Shown: positions 10,758-19,766 of the stretch, one piece after another
Numbering within the stretch: the first letter of the stretch is position 1
Layout: every line of letters begins with the position of its first letter
Assembly: GCA_037447655.1 (NCBI GenBank)
Contig: JBBHKE010002429.1
Location: forward strand, 1-55,477
Source: Zygnema cylindricum
Lineage: Eukaryota > Streptophyta > Zygnematophyceae > Zygnematales > Zygnemataceae
Direction: 5' to 3'
DNA length: 55,477 nt
The notes under the pieces: generated by a model
What the model saw: only the letters and a program-made list of their open reading frames with translations
The model's database searches: none
Told to the model about the DNA's origin: nothing
Position numbers and translations under genes: made by a program

Positions 10758-11517
10758 CCCCCCGCATTCCGTACTCATCTAACATGTTTCCAATAGCCTC
10801 TTTTTGAGTCAATTTTATTATTTTCTTATTTCTGTCCCTCTCTACCTAGATACCCAAAATATATTTTGCCTCACCGAGGTCTTTCATCTCGAACCGTGAG
10901 TTTAGAGCAGTTTTGATTTTGTTAATTTCAGCCATTGATTTGCTAATTAATAGCAAATCATCTACATATACCGCTATATACACTATCCCATTTTCACCCT
11001 TTAGAACGTAGACAGAGTGATCATAACCTATTCTTTGTAATCCTAGACTAGTCAAGAATTCATCAAGCTTTATATTCCACTGTCTCGGGGCCTGTTTCAG
11101 GCCATACAAAGATTTTAGCAACTTGCATACTAAGTGCTCTTTTCCTGGTTCTACATACTTTTCAGGCTGCTGCATGTAAATGGTCTCTTCTAGTTCTCCA
11201 TGCAAAAAGGCCGTTTTTACATCCATCTGATGAATTTCCATATCTTCTATAGCAACTAAGGACAGCAAAATCCTAACTGTTGGAAATCTTAGAACCGGAG
11301 AAAATGGTTCTTCAAAATCGATTCCTTCCTTTTGATTGTACCACTTCGCCACAAGTTTGGCCTTATAGCGTTCAATGGTGTTATCGGGATTTAACTTCAC
11401 CTTGAATACCCATTTGCTGCCGATCGCTTTTCGGTCTGGAGGAAAGTCCACGAGCTCCCATGTTTGAGCCTCCATGATCGACTTCATTTCGTCGTTTGCC
11501 GCCTCAATCCAGTGATT
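10758..11517 (-). pseudogene. Copia-1 reverse transcriptase
   Basis: A Copia-type RT_2 domain with all catalytic elements intact: [38 protein letters not shown] (first Asp near 11223), SLYGLKQAPRQWN, and YVDDLLLIS (Asp pair at about 10957-10962). Translation continues to YILGI at about 10852, where TAG 10846-10848 replaces the Gln of the common GIQVERD motif. The frame is shared with gag and integrase. The N-terminal boundary is set at NHWIEAANDEM near 11517. Confidence 0.95.
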
Positions 11518-13419
11518 CCGCTCTGGTGATGAGAAAGCTTCTTGGATGGTCAAGGGCTCCCCTGAGACTGCCGAGTAGGCAAAGTGAGAGCTTGCTTGCA
11601 GGCGGGTGCTTGATCTTCTTCCCCCCGGAAATTCTGAGGCTGAGATCGTCGGATCCCGCGCATTGCGCTGATTGCGCTGATTGCGCTGGTTGCGATCCGT
11701 GTCTTGCTGATTGCGCTGGTTGCGATCCGTGTGTTCGTGATTGCGCTGGTTGCGTTCCGTCTGTATTGACTGCTCTTTGTCCGTCTGGACCCGAAGATGG
11801 TGAGGAAGTTGGAGGGAGTCTGATTCTTGAGTCATTACCGGAGTTTGTGGAATCTGCGGGACAAGTTCCTGCATGCAATCTAAGATGACATACTCCTGTA
11901 CTTTCTGTTGCCTTTGCTGCTCTGTCATTTGAAATAAATCTATGGAGTCTAGTTCATCCTTAACAATGATGTTTCTAGCTACAACTATTTTATGCCTTTC
12001 AAACACAAAGACTCTATAACCTTTCGAGTGATCATCATATCCTAACAGAATACCCGGTAATCCCTTCGGTTCCATTTTCCATCTATCTGTAGACGTATCC
12101 AATATAAAGCATTGACTACCAAAGACCTTGAAATGGCTAACATCTGGTTTGCTACCCGTCCAGATTTCGTAAGGAGTTGTTTCTACCGATCTTGATCCTA
12201 TCCTATTTTTAATATAAACTGCACAATTTAGAGCCTCAGCCTAGAATTTCGGATCCACACCTTTATCGGCGAGCATAGATCTAGAGCTTTCCGTGAGAGT
12301 TCTATTCAGCCGTTCCGACACCCCATTTTGTTCTGGTGAATATGGAACAGTCAGTAGATGACTAATGCCTTCCTCGAGTAAAAAGGTTTCAAACTCTTTT
12401 GATGTATATTCACCACCATTGTCCGATCTGAGCTGCAAAATAGATGAATTATGAAGTTTTTCAGCCCATGCTTTATAGTGTTTGAAGTGACCAAACACTT
12501 CACTCTTCTCCTTCATGAAGTAAACTTTTGTAAACCGTGAGAAATCATTTGTGAAGGTGACCATATATTTCATTCCTCCGGCAGAAGGAACCTTCGCCGG
12601 ACCAAAGACATCCGAATGTATTTGTTGTAAAAGTTTGGTCGACCGATGCTCAGACTCGTTAGGAAATGGCAATCTGTGGATTTTGCCTAAAGCGCAACCA
12701 TCGCAAGATTTGACCGGCCCATCTGTGATTGATACACCCTCTATCTTTCCAGCAACAACCATTTTTTTCAAACTATCATAGTTGACATGGCCTAATCTTT
12801 TATGCCACAACTCATCTGAGTGCAAAACACCGGAGTACAAAACATCATTTTCTTTTGTATTAGCCATATCCATGCGATACATCTTGCTACTATCTCTAGT
12901 ACCTATAACCGCAACCTTGCCGTTTTTGCTAACAACCTGCCGACCATTTTTCAAACTGACCTCAAAGCCTTTACTCTGAACCAACGACGTAGAAAACAGA
13001 TTTTTCTTAAAGTCAGGCACAAATAAGACATTGTGAAGAGTCCTTTCAATTCGTTTTCCATCCACATCAACTAGCAAGGACACATCACCCATTGCACGAG
13101 TTTGGACACTCATTCCACAAGCATAATAAATATTTTTCTCCGGCGTTGCTTTCAGATTTTTGAAGATGGCCTTGTTCCAACACATATGCGCTGACGCTCC
13201 TGTATCCATAATCCATCCAGGGTCCTTTGCGCCTTCCATTGCTGCCGCCATAGCGAATAGATCCGTATCGTCCTCCTCATAAAATGTCAGAGTTTCGTCT
13301 TGGAGTGATGAAGAAGCTGAAAACAGTGCATTTCCACGAGGTGTAGGCCTCGTGAAGTTTTTGTAAAACTGACTTTGTTGCCATCCTGGCCTGTATATAC
13401 CTGTATCGTTAGCTTGTTT
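11518..13419 (-). pseudogene. Copia-1 protease and integrase
   Basis: The protease motif WIMDTGASAHMC has its catalytic Asp codon near 13206. The integrase follows with HKRLGHV ... CDGCALGK (zinc domain, from about 12804), the core with HSDVFGP (Asp near 12612), RSDNGGEYTS and PEQNGVSERLNRT, and the Copia-typical WTGSKPDVSHFKVFGS segment. A TAG at 12241-12243 replaces the near-invariant Trp of the FWAEA motif. The C-terminal tail between integrase and RT has an unusual Asn/Gln/Arg-rich repeat (separate entry). The frame is the same as gag and RT. Confidence 0.94.
11655..11768 (-). repeat. RNQ codon repeat between integrase and RT of Copia-1
   Basis: A 9-base unit (TTGCGCTGG or TTGCGCTGA on the plus strand) is repeated imperfectly and is interspersed with GATCCGTGT-type spacers. 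On the coding strand it reads RNQRNQ and TDRNQ repeats. It lies in the variable integrase C-terminal tail and probably arose by replication slippage. Confidence 0.8.
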
Positions 13420-14208
13420 AAGTTTAGGACAGAATTTGTATCCATGACCTCTCTCACTACAAAAAAAACATGCATTGTTGGATTTTCTATTTCCCCCCAG
13501 ATTAAACTGTCTCAATTGGGTAAACTGATTACTTTGCTGATTAAATTGACCGTTCTTTCCAAATTCTGAATTAAAAGCCTCTACTTGCTCAACATTGAGA
13601 ATATTAGATGTAGCTTCCTCCTCTAATAAAATATTGATTGCTAACTGTAAGGTCTAGCTAGCTTTATCTTTCTGTTTGAGCATGTCAGATGCTCCTTTCA
13701 TACTACGAGGGAGACCCCGCATGAGCAATGCTGCCTGTTGAAACTGAGGAAACACCCCACCGGCACAAGCATGTGCATCTACAAGAATACGAAATTTGTT
13801 AGAATATTCAGCCATTGTACCGCCAGTGTACTTATAGTCCCAAATTTTTCCAGCCAATAGAAGTTCTTCCTGAACATTAGCCTTTTCATAATCACTTTTA
13901 ATGGATTTCCACATATCAATTGCTTTTTTCATTTTTATCCGAGACATAGCTAAGTCCTCAGATATACAAAATTTCAAAATAGAACGTGCCTGCGTATTTT
14001 TCTTAGACCATGACGGATCAGATTCATCCAAAGAACCATCCAATATATCCAAAAGATTGACATTTTCAAAATGTGTCTCCACCATATCCGCCCAGTAAAC
14101 ATACTTATCCCCGGAAAAGATAGGAATTCTTGATGATAGGCCCATAACCTGTTGTTCTACAACCACCGGTGCAGGTGGAGGAGCAGCAGTAGTAGTAGAA
14201 GTAGACAT
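13420..14208 (-). pseudogene. Copia-1 gag with start codon inside the LTR
   Basis: The first in-frame Met is at 14208 (MSTSTTTAAPPPAPVVVEQQ); about 19 codons lie inside the 5' LTR and the frame then crosses the primer-binding site into VMGLSSRIPIFSGDKYVYW. A UBN2-type Copia gag domain follows (WKSIKSDYEKANVQEELLL, KFRILVDAHACAGG). One CX2CX4HX4C zinc knuckle, CFFCSERGHGYKFC, lies at about 13429-13470. TAG 13654-13656 interrupts the frame after KDKAS. The start inside the LTR is supported by continuous reading across the junction and by the same layout in Copia-6. Confidence 0.9.
14137..14149 (-). promoter_or_regulatory. Copia-1 primer-binding site (initiator-Met tRNA anticodon arm)
   Basis: Immediately after the 5' LTR the minus strand reads GGTTATGGGCCTA. 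The first 11 bases complement the anticodon stem-loop of eukaryotic initiator-Met tRNA (GGGCCCATAACC), not its 3' end. This is the half-tRNA priming known from Drosophila copia. The site lies within the gag frame. Confidence 0.85.
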
Positions 14209-14987
14209 GATACACTCTTAGAAGCTATCAAGAATCCTACCAAACATCTGTTCTTAAGTGATCACCAATTCTTATACAAGCATCCAAATCTCAGAAAACT
14301 CTATCAGAATATAGAGTAACATAAACACTGACAACTCCCAAAGTTTCAGCACAATTGACCCAACAACACTCAAGATATAATACTCAGAAGTTTCCCAAAA
14401 ATTGTCTGCAGTTTTACTACTTGGAAGTCTGGATACATAAAAATGTTCTAAGTCCTAAGTCTTATACTTTCGGTGTTCTACCGCCGATAACAGTGTACCT
14501 GAGAGGTACGTCCAGAATCAACCCACCTACTAAGATCTACGTGTTCTTGATCATGCCAACCCAATCTATCATTGTACAGTCAATATTACTCAGAATCTAT
14601 ATTAAGTTACTGTACAAATACTTGTCGGCTAAGTCACTTGTGATACTCTTATGAATCTCGTCTGTTGACTAGATTCATATTAATCGCAGCTGCCTTGTCC
14701 CGTACCGGATCACATTTATATCACCCGCGGCTGCGGTGTCCTGCACCAAATCATATCCAAGATAGTAGCAGCTGCGTTGTCTGTACGGATCTTATCCAAA
14801 GTGACCGCAACTGCGTTTGTCCTGTCACTATCGCAGCTTCGCTGCTGCGCTGCTCTGCTGCTGCGCTGCTGCGCAGCTCTGCTGTATAGCAGCTGCGCTG
14901 CTCTTCCGTATAGCAACTGCGCTGCTGTCTGTATAGTTGCTGCGCTGTTGCGCTGCTCTGAGACTGAGAGCTTTCCTAAAGACAACA
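14150..14987 (-). repeat. Copia-1 5' LTR, containing the first 59 nt of gag
   Basis: In element orientation it starts at 14987 (TGTTGTCTTT) and ends at 14150 (GTAGAACAACA), giving 838 bp, identical in length to the 3' LTR. The gag ATG is at 14208-14206, 59 nt before the LTR end, so each round of LTR copying also copies the gag N-terminus. The CAGCTG-rich cluster lies at about 14678-14953. Confidence 0.95.
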
Positions 14988-15360
14988 GGAACAAGTTACA
15001 CTTTCAGACCATGAGGATCCGGAAGGAACAAAAGTGGTGGTCCCCTTGGATTTGTGGAACCGGGGAAAAACGACTGTTGCGGTGTCTGGATGCTATCCCG
15101 TCTACTCTGCCTCAACCCCCTCGCAGCTGTTCAAATACTCAAACGATATCGCTGATTCTATCTAGCAATTCCCTATTTCCAAGCGGTGGGAAAGGGAGTA
15201 TCAGAACCGACTGGTACAGATGGCCACACTTCGGCAGGAAGTGGACAGGAGCTTGGTTGCAATATCACCAGGAGCAGCAAAAGTCCCCCGGTCGGAACTT
15301 CCAACGGTTCCTAGCAAAGGGAAAGACTTCAATCGACAAGTGGTGTCACTATAAATCCCG
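14988..15360 (+). pseudogene. Gypsy-2 region between protease and DNMT, unrecognised
   Basis: The Gypsy-2 frame resumes at GAA 14989 (EQVTLSDHEDPEGTK ...) and remains open to the methyltransferase except for TAG 15163 and TAA 15352. About 120 residues are present, with a beta-rich first part (TTVAVSGCYPVYS) and a helical second part (RWEREYQNRLVQMATLRQEV). No known motif is evident. It may be the end of the protease, a linker or a small extra domain. The excision-consistent frame shows that it belonged to the same polyprotein. Confidence 0.7.
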
Positions 15361-16330
15361 CTTTCAGGACTTAGGATTCTATCCCTATTTTCTGGCATTA
15401 GTTCCGATCTGGAAGCCTTCCTAAAAGCTGGATACCAAATAGAAACTTACTCGGTAGTCGAGATTGACTCGGACGCCCGTGCAGTCAGTGAGTACCGCCT
15501 GCAACACCTGCACCAACTTTACCCACAGCAATTCCCGGTGTCTGTCATGTCTAACTCTCATCGCACACTTCCCTAGAATGTGGATAATATCACGGAGTCC
15601 CATCTTGAAAAGTTCGGAAGGGTAGACCTTGTGGTCGCTGGATGGCCATGCGAAGGGTATTCGTTAGCAGGACACGGCTGAGGACACTAGGACGTTCGTA
15701 GCAGAACTTTCTTTCAAATGATCAGACTAATTACAGGGTTACACGAACGCCAGGACACACCAGTGGGGTACATCTTGGAAAACGTTCACCCCACAGATGA
15801 TAAAAGAAAACAGGTGGTCAACAGTTGGAACCAAGTGACTAAAGTTCTAAGGACTCCCATAGTTTTTGATGCAGCTCAGATCGGATCAAGAGCCCACAGA
15901 GTTCGGGCATATTGGACCAACTTGGTTCCTCTTCCAATCCTCCAACAGCAGTTGAGAACACAAGCTACAGATCCCTACATCACGGTCCAATAGATCCTCG
16001 GACCGGGGCGAATGGCCACACTTATGATCACAGCCGACAAAGCACCCTTCTTCTATTGTAATAAGCCTGGGCACCAACGGAGAGCCCTCCCAACTCTGGT
16101 ATCTTTTCCTAATAGCCACGCTTACCGGAAGGGCGCACCAGGAATGATCTTTGACAGTACAACCGCCAAGTGGACAGCGCCAAATATTACAAAACGGGAA
16201 CTAGCAATGGGGAACCACAGCTGCGCCAGGGGTATCAGCCTCAAAAAGGTGCAGTTTAATCGGACAAAGCATGGATTTAAATGCAATTTCATGGGTGCTG
16301 AAACATTCTCTTGCATTCTCAAGCCTTCAG
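15361..16330 (+). pseudogene. Cytosine-5 DNA methyltransferase domain within Gypsy-2 pol
   Basis: The order of motifs is that of C5-methyltransferases. Motif I is LRILSLFSGI (15370-15399, AdoMet binding), followed by VVEIDSDARAVSEY (motif II/III). Motif IV is GWPCEGYSLAG with the catalytic Cys codon at 15649-15651 (Glu instead of the usual Gln). Then come RTFFQMIRL, motif VI ILENVH (about 15772), motif VIII QIGSRAHRVRAYWTN (about 15880-15924), a TRD-like TLVSFPNSHAYR, motif IX-like NITKRELAMG (about 16183) and a C-terminal SMDLNAISWVLKHSLAF (about 16265-16315, other frame). Stops: TAG 15574, TGA 15679, TAG 15688, TAG 15991. A frameshift lies between 16205 and 16235. All catalytic residues that can be seen are present. 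It would methylate DNA cytosine at C5; the target sequence is unknown. Confidence 0.93.
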
Positions 16331-17640
16331 TCTCTAAAATCACGGACGAAATACCTTCAAGCTCCACAGTTGTTGGCCATGCAAGCAACTCTCAAGCTCG
16401 AGGGGGGGAGAGAAACAAGGAGGGAAAAATTGACATTCACCAAATTCCCAGGAACTTCTTCAGTGGGGGGAATCAATGCCACACTGGACCCAGGAGTTTC
16501 CTTAGTGGGGGGGGGCGGAGCCCCATAACAGGACAGCTTAGAGGAAGTTGTCAGCAGCAGCGTTTTAACAGCCGAACAAGGGACCGACCCACAGGTAGAG
16601 CTGACCTTCGACATCTCTCTCTTAGGTAGACCACTGGAAGCATTGGCGGCAGTGGAACCCGGGAAGATGGACTGGACTCTATGTGATCAGCTAGACCCAC
16701 AGCAGAAGGCCCAGCTCTCCAAGCTGTTAGAAGATAACGAGCAGGTGTTCGCCTGGTCTGACAGCGATGTAGGGATCTATAAAGGGACTCATTTTCGGAT
16801 TGACTTGATCGACGAGACGGCTACTGTTTGGCAAAAACAGTACCCTCTCAGTTTCAAGGAGAAGGAGTTCATCACTTCAAAGGTGTAGACTTTGGTGGAA
16901 GCTGGGCTGGTTCAGGAGAGTACAGGACTACATGGGTTTGCCTCACCAACCGTGCTCCCGCCAAAGAAAGACTCCTCCGGAAAAACTGTAGATTTCCGGA
17001 TGTGTGGGGACTATCGGATGCTCAACGCAGCAACTGTCTCCGACCGTTATCCTATGCCTACCCGGAAGAGATCTTCGACTCTCTTGCTAGGGCCACCATT
17101 TACTCCACTTTGGATATGAAAAATGGATTCCACCAGATTGCAATGGAGCCGAAACAACGAGAGAGGACTGCTTTTTGGGCCGGATCGAGGCTATATGAAT
17201 GGCTGTACATGCCATTTGGCCTTAAGAATGCACCTGCCAAATTCCAACGACCATGGACGAGGCTCTCTGGGGAATTGATTTCGCACGGTGTTATATCGAC
17301 GATGTAATCATTTTCTCCAAGACATTTGAAGAACACTTGGAGCACATACAGATCGTTCTCTGGGCACTCCTAGCAGCGCGTTTGAAGTGTCACCCGAGGA
17401 AGGGCATCTTTGGGGTGCAAAAAATTATTTATCTGGGTCATGAGGTGGCTCCCGGGACAGTGGGTCCCCACATGGTTAAGGTGGCAGCCCTAGATGCTCT
17501 TCCACCCCCGCAGGACATTTCGGCTCTTCGTATTTTCCTGGGCCTTGCCAACTATTACCGGCGGTTTATTCCTGAATTCAGAAGCCACGCTCAACCATTG
17601 AACCAATTGTTGCGAAAGGACCAGGAGTGGCACTAGAAGG
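16331..17640 (+). pseudogene. Gypsy-2 reverse transcriptase
   Basis: After a low-complexity spacer with a nine-G run (16507-16515) and TAA 16526, the frame leads into the RT: DPQQKAQLSKLLEDNEQVFAW, KVQTLVEAGL-like sequence with TAG at 16886, VDFRMCGDYRMLN, YSTLDMKNGFHQI (catalytic Asp 17113-17115), TAFWAGSRLYEWLYMPFGLK and YIDDVIIFS (Asp pair 17298-17303). The C-terminal part has FLGLANYYRRFIPEF. Two frameshifts (about 17060 and 17245) and TAG 17634 break the copy. The domain is typical Ty3/Gypsy RT and all catalytic Asp residues are still encoded. It copies element RNA into DNA in the virus-like particle. Confidence 0.95.
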
Positions 17641-18356
17641 AAGAACAGCAGATAGCGTTCCAATTCCTGAAGGATTACCTCAAACAGCATCTTGTGCTCC
17701 GGATGCCCAACCACCAGCGGCCTTTTCTCCTTTATACAGATTGGAGCAGGTTCGGATTGGGAGCACTTTTGGCTCAATTGGACGATGCAAGGGCTGAATA
17801 TGTAGTGGCCTACGCAAGCCGGAGTAATAACAGAGCCGAGGGGAATTACAGCAGTTACCATGGGGAATTACTCGCTGCAGTCTAGGCCATCCAGCACTTC
17901 CGGCCTTACCTCTATGGAGTACACTTCACCCTTATTACGGATCACCAGCCCCTCAAATGGATCATGGAGAACAGTAAGTTGACTGGAAAGCTGGCCAGAT
18001 GGGTTCTCATCTTGCAGGAATATGATTTCAGCATCATCCATAGAGCCGGGGAGATTCATGGGAATGCCGACGGACTTAGCAAGAATCTGGACCCTTCCAC
18101 CAAAGACTCCATTGGGGCACGATATGACGAAGACCTTGAGCTCATCCTAGGATTTATCCGGGATTCCTCTGCTTTTATTTGGCTGCCTCGGGCCGAAGGA
18201 GAACTGTCAACTTTTGCTGCAAATGTAGAGGGGCAGGCCCCCATTGGAGCCGGCCGGAATGATATATGGAATGACACCGATTCCCTCCAATCCATCCAGA
18301 AAGGCTCTCCTCTATCCCACCTTGCCGGAAGTCAAATGTCCCGTGTTTAGAACCGA
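17641..18356 (+). pseudogene. Gypsy-2 RNase H
   Basis: RNase H1-type domain of Ty3/Gypsy elements: LLYTDWSRFGLGALLAQ (Asp near 17739), AYASRSNNRAEGNYSSYHGELLAA (catalytic Glu in HGELL), and TLITDHQPLKWIM, then LARWVLILQEYDFSIIHRAG and NADGLS. TAG at 17883 replaces a position that is normally Trp (AVVWAIRHF type), and TAG at 18348 ends the linker to the integrase. The domain lies in one frame with integrase and PHD finger. Confidence 0.94.
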
Positions 18357-19542
18357 ATGGCGGCTTATGAATGGGACCGAGGCATCCTTCTCCGAAAATG
18401 GGCCGATGGGACGAGGAAAGTTGTTGCCCCTTCGGCAGATCAAGAAACGCTCATTGTTCGACTTCACCAGCAATGCGGGCACTTCGGACAAAAACGAAGC
18501 ACCTCGCTAGTCACATGGTCGTATTGGTGGCATGGGTTGCGGGCCTAGGTCAATCGTGTGGTTCAGACGTGCCCTTCCTGTGATCGGGTAAAAGTAGCGT
18601 TTGACAAAAAGGGTGGGACTGAGCTTCACTCCCTCCCCATCCGGGGGATGTTTTACAGATGGTCACTATATCTGCTAGGACCACTTCCTACGAGCTGGAG
18701 GGTGAACCGTTTTGTTCTGGTCATGATTGAACACTTCTCTAAGTGGATTGAATTGGTGGTTCTTCCCCGAAAGGAGTCCAAAGCAATCGCGGAGGCATTC
18801 TTGCAGAGAGTGTTGTCTCAATTTGGAGCACCGACCGAAGTTCTGACGGATCAGGGGTCCGAGTTTGCTGGAGAATTTTCTAACCTTTTGGAGAAGTGCC
18901 TCATTGACCACAGGTTAACCAGCCGAGACCACCCCCAAGCCGACGGCTTGGCTGAGAGGTGCGTACAAACAGTGAAGCGGTCACTACGAAAATATGCGGT
19001 TGAAGAGGATTTGGGGGAGTGGGACACACAGGTGCCTTGGATTGCTATGGGGTATAGGTTCAGCAGGCAGGCATCTCTCCACTCCTATAGCCCTTACTTC
19101 ATTCTCTTCGGCCGACATCCCATCCTACCAAGGGCTGCGTCGGCTCCGGCGGTTGTTCTTCCGGAGATGGACAACCGGGGTACTGTAGAGAAACTGATTG
19201 CCGACCGTGCTAAGGTAATTTAGCAGGAAATACCTCTGGCCATGGGCAATTTACAGGCTGCTCAGCACAGAGATCAACTCTGGTATTCCCAACGACGGAG
19301 CGGCAATTATGTCCCCCGGCAATGTCGATTTGCGCCCGGGGATTTTGTGTATTGCATGCAACAGAAAAAGGATACTTTAGACATTTCGGCCGGACGGGTG
19401 ATTCTGAAAGTTGTGGAGGTCTCAAACAAAGGGGTTCTTACATTGGAAGGGAAGGATGCCCGCAAAATTAAAGAAAATCAGATCAATGTGGCCCCTAGCC
19501 ATCTGCAAGGGTTAGAGGATGAACCCACTTTCCACCTCACTT
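18357..19542 (+). pseudogene. Gypsy-2 integrase
   Basis: The zinc-binding domain is LHQQCGHFGQ ... CPSCDRVK (from about 18465). The core has the second Asp in VLTDQGSEF (18849) and the Glu in HPQADGLAER (18954). The first catalytic Asp is replaced: the motif reads WSLYLLGPLP, with Tyr codon TAT at 18669-18671 where Asp is expected. In-frame TAGs are at 18546 and 19221. A GPY/F-like beta domain (FAPGDFVYCMQQKKDTLDISAGRVILKVVEV) lies at about 19330-19430. There is no chromodomain; a PHD-like finger follows instead. From 17253 to 19721 the frame has no indel, only six TAGs. Confidence 0.94.
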
Positions 19543-19721
19543 ATTTTGCAGACCCTCCAGCCTGTTCCTCTGCGTGCCATGTGTCCTCCGTACCCTACCT
19601 CCTATTGGTGTGTGAACGGTGTCACTAGGGGTGGCATGACTGCTGCCTACCTCTGAATTGGGAGCCCTGCTCTCAACCTGCAAATCCGTGGTTTTGTGGG
19701 GACTGCGAGTTTGGCGGCTAA
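19543..19721 (+). pseudogene. PHD-finger-like C4HC3 zinc domain at the integrase C-terminus
   Basis: The last 58 codons end in TAA 19719-19721 and contain a C4HC3 pattern: Cys 19563, Cys 19575, Cys 19611, Cys 19620 (CERC), His 19635 (GWH), Cys 19644 (HDCC), and Cys 19695 and Cys 19704 in WFCGDC. The Trp two residues before the seventh ligand (19689) and the aromatic residue before the His are hallmarks of PHD fingers, which read methylated or unmodified H3 tails. The first pair is CX3C instead of CX2C. TAG 19626 lies inside the domain. The position equals that of the chromodomain in chromoviruses, so a role in target choice is likely (inference). Confidence 0.75.
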
Positions 19722-19731
19722 TCTGTCTAAT

Positions 19732-19757
19732 CCTCTTAGTCACATGGGACTAAGAGG
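19732..19757 (+). other. Perfect 10-bp hairpin before the Gypsy-2 polypurine tract
   Basis: CCTCTTAGTC (19732-19741) and GACTAAGAGG (19748-19757) are perfect inverted repeats separated by ACATGG. The 3' arm runs straight into the G-tract. It could structure the plus-strand priming region; no function is proven. Confidence 0.7.
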
Positions 19758-19766
19758 GGGGGGGGG
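19754..19766 (+). other. Gypsy-2 polypurine tract
   Basis: AGA-type purines followed by eleven G (19756-19766) directly before AATCTGGG, the point where the repeated segment A begins. The position fits plus-strand priming, which favours segment A plus B as the LTR. Confidence 0.65.

Larger units (their letters stand above)
9047..14987 (-). mobile_element. Copia-1: full-length Ty1/Copia retrotransposon nested in Gypsy-2
   Basis: Two 838-bp LTRs (9047-9884 and 14150-14987) with about 22 differences (about 97% identical by eye) flank a minus-strand gag-pol. The LTRs begin TGTTGTC and end AAACA or AACAACA in element orientation. The flanks are GGAAT (9042-9046) and GGAAC (14988-14992), a 5-bp target duplication with one change. 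A polypurine tract and a half-tRNA primer site sit next to the LTRs. The polyprotein has four TAG stops (13654, 12241, 10846, 10190), one TAA (10124) and one frameshift in a C-run near 10760, so this copy is young but dead. It is the most recent insertion visible in the window. Confidence 0.95.

Noticed and set aside
11496-11888. Cys/Ala/Asp-rich plus-strand frame with repeats (DCAGCD)
   Set aside because: It is the antisense of the RNQ repeat in the Copia-1 integrase tail.
15361-16330. Bacterial or host stand-alone DNA methyltransferase gene
   Set aside because: It shares one frame with the Gypsy protease upstream and lies directly before Gypsy RT, with no own start region or spacing.
398-19628. 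UAG reassigned to a single amino acid in this genome
   Set aside because: TAG occurs at both Gln and Trp positions and other stops also occur, so mutation is simpler; kept only as a test in the findings.
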